DNA from: Phytopythium helicoides
Taxonomy: Eukaryota > Oomycota > Peronosporomycetes > Pythiales > Pythiaceae
DNA: 64,000 nucleotides
Assembly: GCA_024867545.1 (NCBI GenBank)
Contig: JANFNE010000001.1
Coordinates: 1,426,001-1,490,000 of the forward strand
Reading direction: 5' to 3'
Numbering within the stretch: the stretch's first letter is position 1; each line of letters begins with the position of its first letter. Under the pieces are notes generated by a model, which saw only the letters and a program-made list of their open reading frames with translations, was not told where the DNA came from and did not search any database. Below, piece by piece: positions 22,701-33,400 of the stretch. Made by a program: the position numbers and the translations under genes.

Positions 22701-23874
22701 GCAATGCCTGCAGGTTACCTCCAATCAGACTAGGTGCGATGCAGATTCACATTGTGCCCTGACGCACCGGTTGATTTTGAGAGCTCGATCACCGTTTTTG
22801 TCACGTGTTCGGCCTCAACAGAGCGGCTCGGACGCGAGCGAGTGAAAGTCTGGCGATCTGTATCAATAAATAGATCGGAACGTTGGTTGTGTCCTGTAAA
22901 GTAGAACTTGCATCATCAACGATGCACAACAACTGACCTGCTTCACTTTGGGGCTCGTTCTCGACCTCACTATTTTCTTGTTCATCCTTCTTTTGCTTGC
23001 CTCTGCGATTTTGTCGCTGTTTTGGTCCTTTCTTGCCATGCTTGTCGGTATACCCATCCGCGTTGGGTCTCGGCGGCTCACACATTTGCAGGCTCCTCGC
23101 TTGAAACGCATTCATCTCTAGCGAGTGTAGCGCGGTGTGACCGCGAGCATTGCGTGCCGCGTGCAGTCCAACCTCGCCGTACGCCTTCTTTTTTTCGAGG
23201 AACTCGATAACTCGCCAATTGGACAGCGCCGCAGCTACGTGCAGTAAGGGGTTCACTTGGTCGGGCTTGGCCTCCAGCAGTTCCTCGAGCTGTTCGGTAC
23301 GAGCAGCGTAGTCAACCAGCTTCTCGAGGATGGCTGTTGCCTTTTCGTTCTGCTCTTCCGTGCGTCCATTGGGGACGCTGAACAGCACGCAGACCGTGGC
23401 TGCATTGACCTTGCCAAAAGCCAAGAGCAGGTCCACCTTAAAGCTGCCCCCAAGCAGCACGTCCACGATAGCAGGCTGCAGCGCCATGCACGCCGCGATC
23501 AGCGGCGTCATCCCCGCGCGGTTGGCGCTCTTGTTGGCGCTGGCAAGGTTCACATCGGCCTTGAGCTCGTTGACCAGCCTGGCCGCCAGCTCAGCGCGCG
23601 CGAAGCGACAGGCCTCAACCAGCAGCGCGTCGCCGCGCGGTGTGCGCTCGTTCACGTCCACCTGGGGCAGCAGCGCGTCCAGCTCCTGGTCCCGTCCATG
23701 GCGCGCGGCGTCCACCGCCTGCTGGAGCGGCGAGGGCTGCGCGTCCTGCTCGCGCGGCTGCTGCGAGCTCGCCGGCGCCTTTCCCTCTGGCTTGGCGGGT
23801 TTCCGCTTGGGTTTGCGCGCGGCCGAGCGCGGTCCGGGGCCGCGTCTGGCGGCGGCGGCGGCTTGGTCCGCCAT
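19739..23874 (-). CDS. Ankyrin-HECT E3 ubiquitin ligase, eight exons
   Basis: Model, in transcription order: 23874-22938, 22893-22768, 22707-22604, 22536-22104, 22065-21647, 21575-20058, 19977-19907, 19841-19739; 1236 residues. Residues about 50-245 contain ankyrin-type repeats (GMTPLIAACMALQPAIVDVLL, NPLLHVAAALSNWRVIEFL, GHTALHSLEM) after a basic N-terminus; a KKGPKQRQNRRGKQKK patch follows. The middle is helical. From about 690 a HECT domain is clear: GELNVTLINEPGVGIGVVREFF, CVGRLLGLAIRNHQPLD, then MANTC, with the thioester Cys1203 33 residues from the end (DRRLIIPDYPTEAQLKQKLL). HECT ligases take ubiquitin on this Cys and pass it to substrates; the ankyrins probably bind substrates, as in HACE1. 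The joins at 22894-22937 (44 nt) and 22066-22103 (38 nt) are unusually short, and the second is the weakest point of the model. Confidence 0.82.
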
Positions 23875-24376
23875 GGCTTCTTCTGAATTGCCGGATACGC
23901 TGCCAAGGCAAGGGGGAAGCAGTTGCAGCTGAGGACCTCTACAACGCGATACTCCGATCTGATACGTATTCTGGGAGGCTGTCGTTCGGTCTGAGTTCTG
24001 ATTGCGCGAAATTACGCACGCGACGTCCCACCAAAAAAAGGCAGCGCGAAGATAGCGGCGCCACGTCGCCAGCGCCGGCTTCGGCTCACGCGCCTCGCGC
24101 CTGTTCTAACAGTATGAGCTGCTTGCGCGCCGCGCGTGCTCCATCCGCGCGCCGCAATCGGTCGCAGCCGAGTACTGTACAGTACGGTGGCCTGTCCAGA
24201 AAGGGAACCCCTTCGAACCGTAAAAAAGGCCAGTTTGCGCCAATCGCGCCGCTCCTCCTTTGCGAATTTCCGCCAATCCCGTCTCGCTCCTCCCTCCACA
24301 CAGTAAAAAACTGGGAGAGGGAAAAGGCCGACTTCCTCCATCATATTGCCTCCGCGAGAAAGGCCGCGCCGCCGCC
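23875..24376. promoter_or_regulatory. Divergent promoter of ANK-HECT and RGS-DENN genes
   Basis: This stretch lies between starts on opposite strands. It holds a perfect 14-nt palindrome gtactgtacagtac at 24172-24185 and a CCAAT box near 24240. Open frames cross it on both strands, but no family motif is present, so no gene is called. The plus-strand gene begins at the ATG at 24377 in the context gccgccatg. Confidence 0.5.
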
Positions 24377-27277
24377 ATGCCCGCGCTCGCGACGCCGCCG
24401 CCGCCGCCGCTGACGCTGGACGAGGTCGTTGCCGACGCGCACCTGCACGCGCAGTTCCTGACGTACCTGTCGGCGGCGGACAAGAAAGACTTCGCGCGCC
24501 TGCTCTTCCTGGTGAGCGTCGACGAGTTCAAGAAGCTGCTGCGCTCGCCCTCGGCCGCGAGCGACCACGCGCACATCGCGCACGCGGGCGGAGACCTGGC
24601 GGAGCGCGCGGAGGCTGCGAGAGAGGGAGAGGAGGAGGACGAGGATGAGGACGAGGCCAGGCGCGCCAAGCGCGTGCTGTACGCGAGCAAGATCATCGCC
24701 AAGTTCATGAGCAAGGACTCGTTCCTCGACATCGCCTCCGAGAACCTCAGCATCCTCAACAAGTCCGTGTGGAGCTTCGGGCGCTTCCTGCGCAACGACC
24801 TCATGCTCTACTCGGGGCTCGCGGCCAAGCAGGACCTCTTCCAGGACGCAGAGGTCGCCGTCAAGCGCGCGCTGCAGCCGCGCTTCGAGCAGTTCGCGCG
24901 CACCAAAGAGTTCGCCGACCTGGTCGCCAACACACGCATCACGTTCACCGCGTCGAGCGAAGAAGGAGACGAGGAGGAGGAAGATGAATCTAGTGACGAA
25001 CAGCAGCAGCAACACGCTGTGGCAGATGGCCAAGAAGACAAGCACAGCGAGCCAGAAGCCAGCACTGCCAGTGAGTACTCGCCTCGCGAAGTCACATTTG
25101 AGCCATTGTCGACCCGTTCGACGTCTTCGCAGATGCTTTCTCCGTCGGGCATGACGACCCCGCGGCGGGCACGACGGTCGGCGACGTCCTTCCTGACGCT
25201 GGAGCGCGTGCTATCGAACAGGCGGCTATGCAGTGTTTTCTGGGTGTTCCTCTTTAAAGAGCGCACGCACCAACAGCTCAGCTTGTGGATGGACTACCGA
25301 TACCACCTGGTGCCACTGCTGGAGGCCTTCATCGAGGCTGCCAAGGAAGACATCAGTCATGACGGTGCTAGGAACGACGAAGGTGAAGATGACAGTGAAG
25401 AAGAGCGCGGTCTGTTGGACGAGCGAGCGGTAGAGCCTCCTGCACACCACCCAGGCGAGCTGATCGAACAGCTCCTTACAATGGGCAGTCGCATTTCGTC
25501 CAAGTACCTGGCGTCGACCGCGAGTACACCAGTTCAGTTTGTGAGCGACGCTGACCAGACAATGCTGAATGATTATGATCTCCTGGTGACGAGCTGCCTG
25601 GAAGCTGGCAGCTTTTCGCTCACAGATGCGGAGGTTCTGTTGCGCACAGTGAAACGCATCTCGGAGGCTATCGAGTATGACCTGAAAGTGAACCATTTTG
25701 TGCGGTTCATGGCCAGTGACTCGTTCAAGTCTTTGGTTGCCTCGTATCAAAGTCGGTTGCTGAGTCCGTCAGGATCGCTGCGGGAGTTGGCAGCGTCGCC
25801 GTCCCCAAGCTCCTTGCGATCTCCTCACAGCAGTGGCAATGGTCGTGGTTCGCGTGGCGGAAATGGCAGCGCCAATTCGGAGAGTAGCATGACGACTTTG
25901 GAGGAGTTGTTCCACTGCATGAACGTATCCTCTCACCAGCCACTACGCGATCGTAGCAAGAAGTTCGCACTTCGCGATCTTTTCCAAGCTCAAATGCGCG
26001 GTGAGCCACAGAGCAAGTCGCTTATCAGCTCGGTGGTATCTTTCCGGCTCGACACAGCAAACCGCGATGACCCCGAGATGATTACACAGGTACTTCACAC
26101 ACTGGCGTCGAAGGAAAGTGACATGTTCCACCATCACTCTATTCCTGACCACGTTGAAGCATTCTTTTGTCCCGGCGGCGCGGAGGTAATTCGCAGCAAA
26201 ACACGTCCTGAGCCCAAGCTTTTCCATATGACGATTGGCACTTCCGAGAAGGCTTTCTACGGCGCTTGCCTGACGCGGTATGTAGTACAAGAAGACGACA
26301 GGCTGCTAGGGCCGCTGGAGCTTGCACTTCGTGAGACTGAAGGCATGGAAGTGTTTGTTCCGGTGGGCCTGTGCATCATCAGTCGGTACCCAATTCTCGA
26401 TACACTCAAGAGGCGGTTGGATGCGTTGCACACTAGTCTTCACGACGACGAGAATTACTTGCGAGACCCGCACTGGATGCCATCGGCGCGTCAGATGGCC
26501 GAGCTGGTGGCGCCGTTCGACTTCTCCGTAGCGACTGGTGTGGATGGTCGCTTGTCGTCGCTCGAAACTTACCGCGACTTCTCAATGGAGGAGCTGTTCA
26601 ACTGCTTGTCCATCGAGAATATCGTGGCGTTGGTCACTTGCCTACTGCTTGAGCGTCAAGTTGTGTTGGTGAGCTCGCGATACTCGGTGCTAACATGTGT
26701 TGGCGAGACTCTCCGCGCTCTCCTGTCACCGCTGTCGTGGAGCCACGTATTCGCGCCAATTTTACCCAAGAGCATGATGGAGTGCCTCCAGTGCCCTACG
26801 CCTTATCTTTTTGGTGTCCACGCCAGCTACCGGCGAGAATTATTCGACATGCTTGCAAGGGAGGGTAGCTGTGACGGCATTGTAGTCGCTGACCTCGATG
26901 GCAACACTTTAAGCGCTCACGTCCGCCCGCAGCTGCCGGATGCGGTGCGTCTGCCACTCGTAACGGGTTTGCTCCAGCTCCTTAAGCCGAAGGTGTACTT
27001 CAGCGACTACGTGCCGATGTGCCACTACCTGACGTCCGCCCAATCATCATCTCGCGTGTTCCCAGAGCGTCATGTCCGTGCCTGCTTCGCGGCAGCAGTG
27101 GCTGACATTATGCGACGACTCGATGAGTTCCGCTTCGTGCTGTCGGACGACTTCGACTACGTCGTCGTATTCGACCGCGATGGCTTTCTTCACCATCTTC
27201 CAGCGTCGGAAAAGCAGTTTTTCCGCTGTTTCCTCGAGACACAGCTTTTCTCGCACGAGATTGCCCAAGTCTCGTAG
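24377..27277 (+). CDS. Tandem RGS - DENN domain protein
   Basis: A single exon of 966 residues. Residues about 10-185 fit an RGS fold (LDEVVADAHLHAQFLTYL, DFARLLFLVSVDEFKKLL, then LFQDAEVAVKRALQPRFEQF and KEFADLV). A second RGS-like unit spans about 265-460 (TLERVLSNRRLCSVFWVFL through FVRFMASDSFKSLV). After a Ser-rich linker, residues about 560-960 form a DENN module: HVEAFFCPGG and KLFHMTIGTSE (upstream DENN), NIVALVTCLLLERQVVLVSS and PLSWSHVFAPILP (core), GIVVADLDGNTL, then a downstream helix set. DENN proteins exchange GDP for GTP on Rab GTPases, and RGS domains bind G-alpha subunits and speed GTP hydrolysis. A link from heterotrimeric G proteins to Rab traffic is inferred. The acidic inserts (EEEDEDEDEA) are low complexity. 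The in-frame ATG at 24260 was not used. Confidence 0.85.
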   Translation: MPALATPPPPPLTLDEVVADAHLHAQFLTYLSAADKKDFARLLFLVSVDEFKKLLRSPSAASDHAHIAHAGGDLAERAEAAREGEEEDEDEDEARRAKRVLYASKIIAKFMSKDSFLDIASENLSILNKSVWSFGRFLRNDLMLYSGLAAKQDLFQDAEVAVKRALQPRFEQFARTKEFADLVANTRITFTASSEEGDEEEEDESSDEQQQQHAVADGQEDKHSEPEASTASEYSPREVTFEPLSTRSTSSQMLSPSGMTTPRRARRSATSFLTLERVLSNRRLCSVFWVFLFKERTHQQLSLWMDYRYHLVPLLEAFIEAAKEDISHDGARNDEGEDDSEEERGLLDERAVEPPAHHPGELIEQLLTMGSRISSKYLASTASTPVQFVSDADQTMLNDYDLLVTSCLEAGSFSLTDAEVLLRTVKRISEAIEYDLKVNHFVRFMASDSFKSLVASYQSRLLSPSGSLRELAASPSPSSLRSPHSSGNGRGSRGGNGSANSESSMTTLEELFHCMNVSSHQPLRDRSKKFALRDLFQAQMRGEPQSKSLISSVVSFRLDTANRDDPEMITQVLHTLASKESDMFHHHSIPDHVEAFFCPGGAEVIRSKTRPEPKLFHMTIGTSEKAFYGACLTRYVVQEDDRLLGPLELALRETEGMEVFVPVGLCIISRYPILDTLKRRLDALHTSLHDDENYLRDPHWMPSARQMAELVAPFDFSVATGVDGRLSSLETYRDFSMEELFNCLSIENIVALVTCLLLERQVVLVSSRYSVLTCVGETLRALLSPLSWSHVFAPILPKSMMECLQCPTPYLFGVHASYRRELFDMLAREGSCDGIVVADLDGNTLSAHVRPQLPDAVRLPLVTGLLQLLKPKVYFSDYVPMCHYLTSAQSSSRVFPERHVRACFAAAVADIMRRLDEFRFVLSDDFDYVVVFDRDGFLHHLPASEKQFFRCFLETQLFSHEIAQVS

Positions 27278-27410
27278 AGAGTCAGAATGTAGGAGTGGTG
27301 TTTGTGCGTTCGATGGTCGTGCAAGTAAGAAACAGGTACAGCTAGCAACAGTAGTAATCAAGAATAGAAGTTGATGCATTCATGAATTAGCAATTAGAGC
27401 TCGGCCCATC

Positions 27411-30400
27411 TTACATAACTCCGCACGGACCGCCATTCGCAGCAGCGGCATCACGACTCTGCCTTGCACGCTGCGACGAAGAACCCTTGAGCCCAACAAT
27501 CGAGGATGAAGATGAGGAAGTCGAGAGTGGCCCTCCGGAGGTCAGCTTGGCACCAAACTCGAAATTGCGCTGCAAATATCCCCGCAGCACGCGATGCTCC
27601 TTTCGCAGTTGTACGACCGTTTCGTCGATTAGCGCAAGCATCTCCTTCGAGCCCTCGCGCTCCAGTGCAAGCTCACAAGCTACCTGTACTCGGAATGCGG
27701 CTTTGGACACTCGTAGAGCTGCGACGTAGGCAGCGGAGCCCTTGAGTGAGTGCGACTCACGTCGCAACACTGGGAGATCATGAACTGCATGGGCCTCAAT
27801 TATGCGAGCCATGACGGTCTCACAATTGTTGGTTGCAAACTTCTCCAACAGGCTCAAGAAGAGCTCTTCTCGTCCACCACACTGTGTTACGCCCAGAGAG
27901 TAGTCGACTGGATCTCCTGCTGGGATTTCGATACGGGCAACCCGCTGTTCAGGATCCTCAACGGCTTCCTCGGCACCACCTTCACCGCTCGTAGGAGGCG
28001 TTGTGATCTTGAGTTTCTCCATCATTGCAGCAACGGGATCGTCTTGCATTCGCTGACTATCGCCGCCTCCCTCATCGTCCACGGAAGGCATTGTGCTCAA
28101 ATTCCCTTGCGCCGCTGCCCACTTGACTCCTGTCCGCATCGACTTGGTTGGCGACGAGGTGGAGGACGGCGGGCCACGCGTACCTGATCCAAGGAAAGGT
28201 GGATGACTCCACACTGTCGGGTCAAGAGAGAACGCTCCGTGTTTTGGCGATCGCGCCTCGCCTTCGCTTCCAGTGACACCACCCGTTGCCGCCTCATACA
28301 AAGTTTCATTCGCTGGACACGGTAGCGTCGCTGATGTCTGGGAGATCTCTTGTTTCCAGTCAGGAATGTCGACGATGGCTCCACCAGCGTCACGCCGGAA
28401 GGTCAAAAGACTGCTGCCAGCACCTGAGCGCGAGCTGTTCGCTCCTGCAGAAGATCCCACGCTAAATATCGATGTCGTCGGTCCTGCCACACGCAGTGAG
28501 GCGCGGCTGACTACGCCATGGCATCCTATAGCAAGCGGATCGTCAAGCTCCAAGTTGGAGATCGCCCGTGCGAGATCAAGCTGTTGCATATGGCGAGATG
28601 CAGGCGCAAGTCGCGAGCCCGATCGCGACCGTGGCGGAGGAGTTACGTTGTAGCTTTTCATTTCATCAAAGTCCATTGATGGTCGAGGTGTCGGTGTTGG
28701 TCCCGGGTATCCTGATGCAGTAGCGGACGACTGCGTTGACTGGCCGCTGAGTGCCATTGAGGCAGACTCTGTTCGCATCCGTCCTCGTCCTTCACCAGGG
28801 TGCCGGCCGACATTGTATCGCACGCGCATCCATTGACGAATTGCTTTCCGTAGGCTCAGCTTTGAAATGGGCTTGACCATAAACTCGTCCATCCCTGCGT
28901 CAAGACATTTTTGTCGATCACCGCTCATGGCATAAGCTGTCAGTCCGAGGATAGGGATCGGTGTCATGCGATTGTCTTTCTCGAAATCTCGGATGGCAGC
29001 CGTTGCAGTATATCCATCCATGATAGGCATTTCACAGTCCATAAAGATCAGGTCAAAGCTTGACGGGTTCTGCACATACGCGCGCACTGCATCGCGACCG
29101 TTCATTTCCCACTGAAGAAAGTGGTCATCTTCTTGCAAGAAGCATTTGACGACCTCCCAGTTGAACTCGTTGTCTTCTACCACAAGGATGCGGGCATGAG
29201 ACGGGATGGTTACCTTCGGAGCACCACCAGATGAAACGCCGTCCATTGTTGCACTTGATCCATCAGCGTTTGACGACGGAGACAGCAGCGGTTGGTCACC
29301 TATCAGTTCATCCTCGCCATATAGCGAGTCTCGCGGATCAATATCATCCATAAGACGAACAATGACGGTAAAAAAGAAGTTGCTGCCGATCCCCAGCTCG
29401 CTATCAACATCAATCTGTCCGTCCATGAGTTCCACAAGCTGCTTGCAAATGGCAAGACCCAAGCCTGAACCAGTGGGATTATTCTGTCTCGTGCGCTCAA
29501 GCTTCGTGAATAATGAAAAAAGTCTCGATTTCTCCTCGGCATCCATACCAATCCCCGTATCGATCACCTGGAATAGCAGTTTCTTGAACTCTGGTGGGAG
29601 ATCTGGCGAATGAATGACACTGCACGTCACTGTGATTGATCCCTTATTTGTGAACTTGACAGCGTTCGAAAGTAAATTCAGCAGCACCTGGCGAAGGCGG
29701 ATGACATCGCCGATCACCAATTGAGGCACGTTGTCATCACATTTCAGCACTAGCTTGATGTTGCGTTCGCGAGCCTTGAACTTGAAGATTTCGATCGAAT
29801 AGTCAAGCAAGTCGTTCATTTGAAAGGGAGCCGCTGTGATCTCAAGGTGACCAGCCTCAATCTTGGACAAGTCCAAGATATCGTTGATGAGATTCAGTAG
29901 CAGTGAACCGGACACGTACGCCATGTGCACGTATCGTTCCGGTGCCTTGTCGAGTTTCTGGTCTTTCAACAACTCTAGCATGCCAAGCACACCGTTGAGC
30001 GGAGTGCGCAGCTCATGGCTAAATGACGCCAAAAAGTTCACCTTTGCCGCTTCCATGTGCTTTCGAGCAGTGTAGTCCTGACCGACGCCGATGACACCGC
30101 GAATATTACCATGCATATCCTTCTTGCTAGACGCATTCACCAGAAGAAGAAGGAATGTCCCGCGCTTGGTTGTCATCGGAAGCTCCATTTCACCGACATC
30201 AATGCCAATCAGTGCCTGGTTCAGCAACTGTCGAACTTGCTGGCGACTCTCTGGAGTGATGAACGTGTGCACCAGCGACATGCCGAGCACAGAGGACTTG
30301 TGGTACCCCGTGATCTCCTCGATCTTCTGGTTCCACTCATTGATACAGCCATTCGTGTCAATACCGAAAATCGGCGCGTTCGCCGTATCGATCAAACGGA

Positions 30401-33400
30401 AGTACTCGTGCTCTTGCGCAATGCGGTCCGTAATGTCCTGTCCGATACCGACAACACCAACAATATTTCCATTCGCATCGTTCCGAGGTGTGGCGTTCAG
30501 CAGAATCTCAATTCGCGTGCCTGGACGAGTGATGAGAGGGAACTCAAAGTTTGCAGTCTCCTCGCCTTTTAGAGCCTTCGAAAGAACGTCGGCAACAGCA
30601 GGACGGAACTCGGGTGAGATAAACGTCTCGACGAGGTTTTCTCCCATGACTTCCTCAATCGAGTAGTTGGTGATCTGAGCAGCCTTCCGATTCCAGATAT
30701 TGACGCACATGTTCGCATCAACGCCGAAAATCGGGGCGTTGGCTGAGTCAATCAAACGGCTGTACTCCTGCTCTTGCGCGATACGATCCGTGATATCCTG
30801 ACCGATGCCCACCATACCCATCACTTCACCATGCTCGTTGTAGCGAGGAGTAGCGTTCAGCAGAATCTCGACGCGCCGTCCGGTCTTCGAGATCAGTGGA
30901 AACTCAAAGTTCGACGTCTCCACACCCTCAAACGCCGTCTCAAGTACCGAGCGCACTGGCACGCGGTACTCCTCCGAAATGAACTTCTCCACCAAATCCT
31001 CGCCCATCACTTCCTCGTTAGAATACTGCGTGATATCAGCAGCCTTCCGATTCCAAATGTTCACACGTCCATTCGAATCCACACCAAAGATCGGAGCATT
31101 CGCCGTGTCGATCAAACGAGTATACTCCTGCTCTTGTGCAATGCGGTCAGTGATATCCTGTCCAATTCCGACCATGCCAATCACTTCGCCGTGCTCATTG
31201 TACCGAGGAGTAGCATTGAGCAGAATCTCCACGCGACGACCAGCCTTCGTAATGAGAGGGAACTCAAAGTTGGCTGTCTCCACGCCCTCGAATGCCTTTT
31301 CCAGCACAGAGCGTACAAGAGATCGGTATCCCTCTGAAATAAACTTCTCAACCAAGTCTTCACCAAGGACGTCGTCATTCGTGTACTGGGTGATGTTGGC
31401 AGCTTTGCGGTTCCAGATATTGACGAGGCCGTTGCTGTCGACGCCGAAAATAGGAGCATTCGCAGTATCAATGAGTCGAGTATACTCTTGTTCCTGAGCG
31501 ATTCGTTCTGTAATGTCTTGTCCGATTCCAACCATCCCCATGACTTCACCGTGCTCATTGTATCGTGATGTGGCATTGAGTAAAATCTCAACTCGACGTC
31601 CAGTTTTGGTAACCAGTGGGAACTCAAAGTTTGCTGTCTCTTGGCCGTTCAGCGCCTTAGACAAAACGTATCCAACTGCATCCCTGTAATCCTCGGTGAT
31701 AAATTTGTCAACAAGGCTTTCGCCCATGACATCTGACGGTGTATACTGTGTGATCTCTGCGGCCTTTTTGTTCCAAATGGTTACACACCCCTTGGAGTCG
31801 ACACCAAAAATTGGGGCGTTTGCAGAATCAATGAGACGAGAATATTCGTGCTCTTGTGCAATACGGTCCGTGATATCCTGTCCGATTCCGACTACGCCGA
31901 CGATGTGTCCATGTTGATCAAAACGCGCCGTGGCATTCAGCAAAATGTTGAGCTTTCGCCCTGTCTTGGTGATTACTGGGACGTCAAAGCTTGCCGTGTC
32001 ATCCCCTTGAAGCGCCTTGTGCATGATCTCTCGGACAATCAACTGGTACTCTGGAGAGATAAATGTTTCAACGTATCGACGACCTTCAACCTCTTCAAAT
32101 GTATAGTTGGTAATTTGAGCGGCCTTCCGGTTGAGGATATTGATACGCATATTGGCATCCACCCCAAAGATAGGAGCGTTTGCCGTATCAATCAAACGAC
32201 TGTACTCCTGCTCTTGCGCAATACGATCGGTAATGTCCTGACCGATACCAACCATACCCATCACCTCACCATGTTCGTTGTAGCGAGGTGTCGCGTTCAG
32301 CAGAATCTCGACGCGTCGTCCAGTCTTCGAGATCAACGGGAACTCGAAGTTAGACGTCTCCACACCCTCAAAGGCCGTCTCAAGCACCGAGCGCACTGGC
32401 ACTCGATACTCTTCCGAAATGAACTTCTCCACCAAATCCTCGCCCATCACCTCCTCGTTAGAATACTGCGTGATATCAGCAGCCTTCCGATTCCAAATGT
32501 TCACACGTCCATTCGAATCCACACCAAAGATCGGAGCATTCGCCGTGTCGATCAAACGAGTATACTCCTGCTCTTGTGCAATGCGGTCAGTGATATCCTG
32601 TCCAATTCCGACCATACCAATCACTTCGCCATGCTCATTGTACCGAGGAGTAGCATTGAGCAGAATCTCCACGCGACGACCAGCCTTCGTAATGAGAGGG
32701 AACTCAAAGTTGGCTGTCTCCACGCCCTCGAATGCCTTTTCCAGCACAGAGCGTACAAGAGATCGGTATCCCTCTGAAATAAACTTCTCAACCAAGTCTT
32801 CACCAAGGACGTCGTCATTCGTGTACTGGGTGATGTTGGCAGCTTTGCGGTTCCAGATATTGACGAGGCCGTTGCTGTCGACGCCGAAAATAGGAGCATT
32901 CGCAGTATCAATCAAACGTAGGTATTCCTGCTCTTGTGCGATGCGATCCGTGATATCCTGACCGATTCCCACCATGCCGATTACTTTTCCATGCTCATTG
33001 TATCGTGGTGTTGCATTGAGCAAGATTTCAACTCGTCTCCCAGACTTGGTGATTAATGGGAACTCAAAGTTTGCCGTTTCTGTGCCTTGGAGCGCGTTTG
33101 TTAAGACTGCATCGACTGCTTTGTGGTAATCTTCCGAGATAAATTTCTCAACAAGTTTCTCGCCGATCACAGTTGAGGTTGTATACTGCATGATCTCGGC
33201 AGCCTTCTTGTTCCAGATATTGACACGCCCCTCTCTGTCAACGCCGAAGATGGGTGCGTTCGCTGTATCAATCAATCGGATGTACTCTTGCTCCTGAGCG
33301 ATACGCTCGGTGATGTCTTGCCCAATACCGACAATACCAAAGATTTGACCCATCTCGTCATATCGCGGAGTTGCATTGAGCAAGATCTCGACGCGCCTAC

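Noticed and set aside
23257..24413. Plus-strand frames of 200-257 codons over the ankyrin-HECT start and promoter
   Set aside because: They are antisense to the ankyrin exon or cross the promoter with Ala/Arg/Pro-rich translation and no motif.
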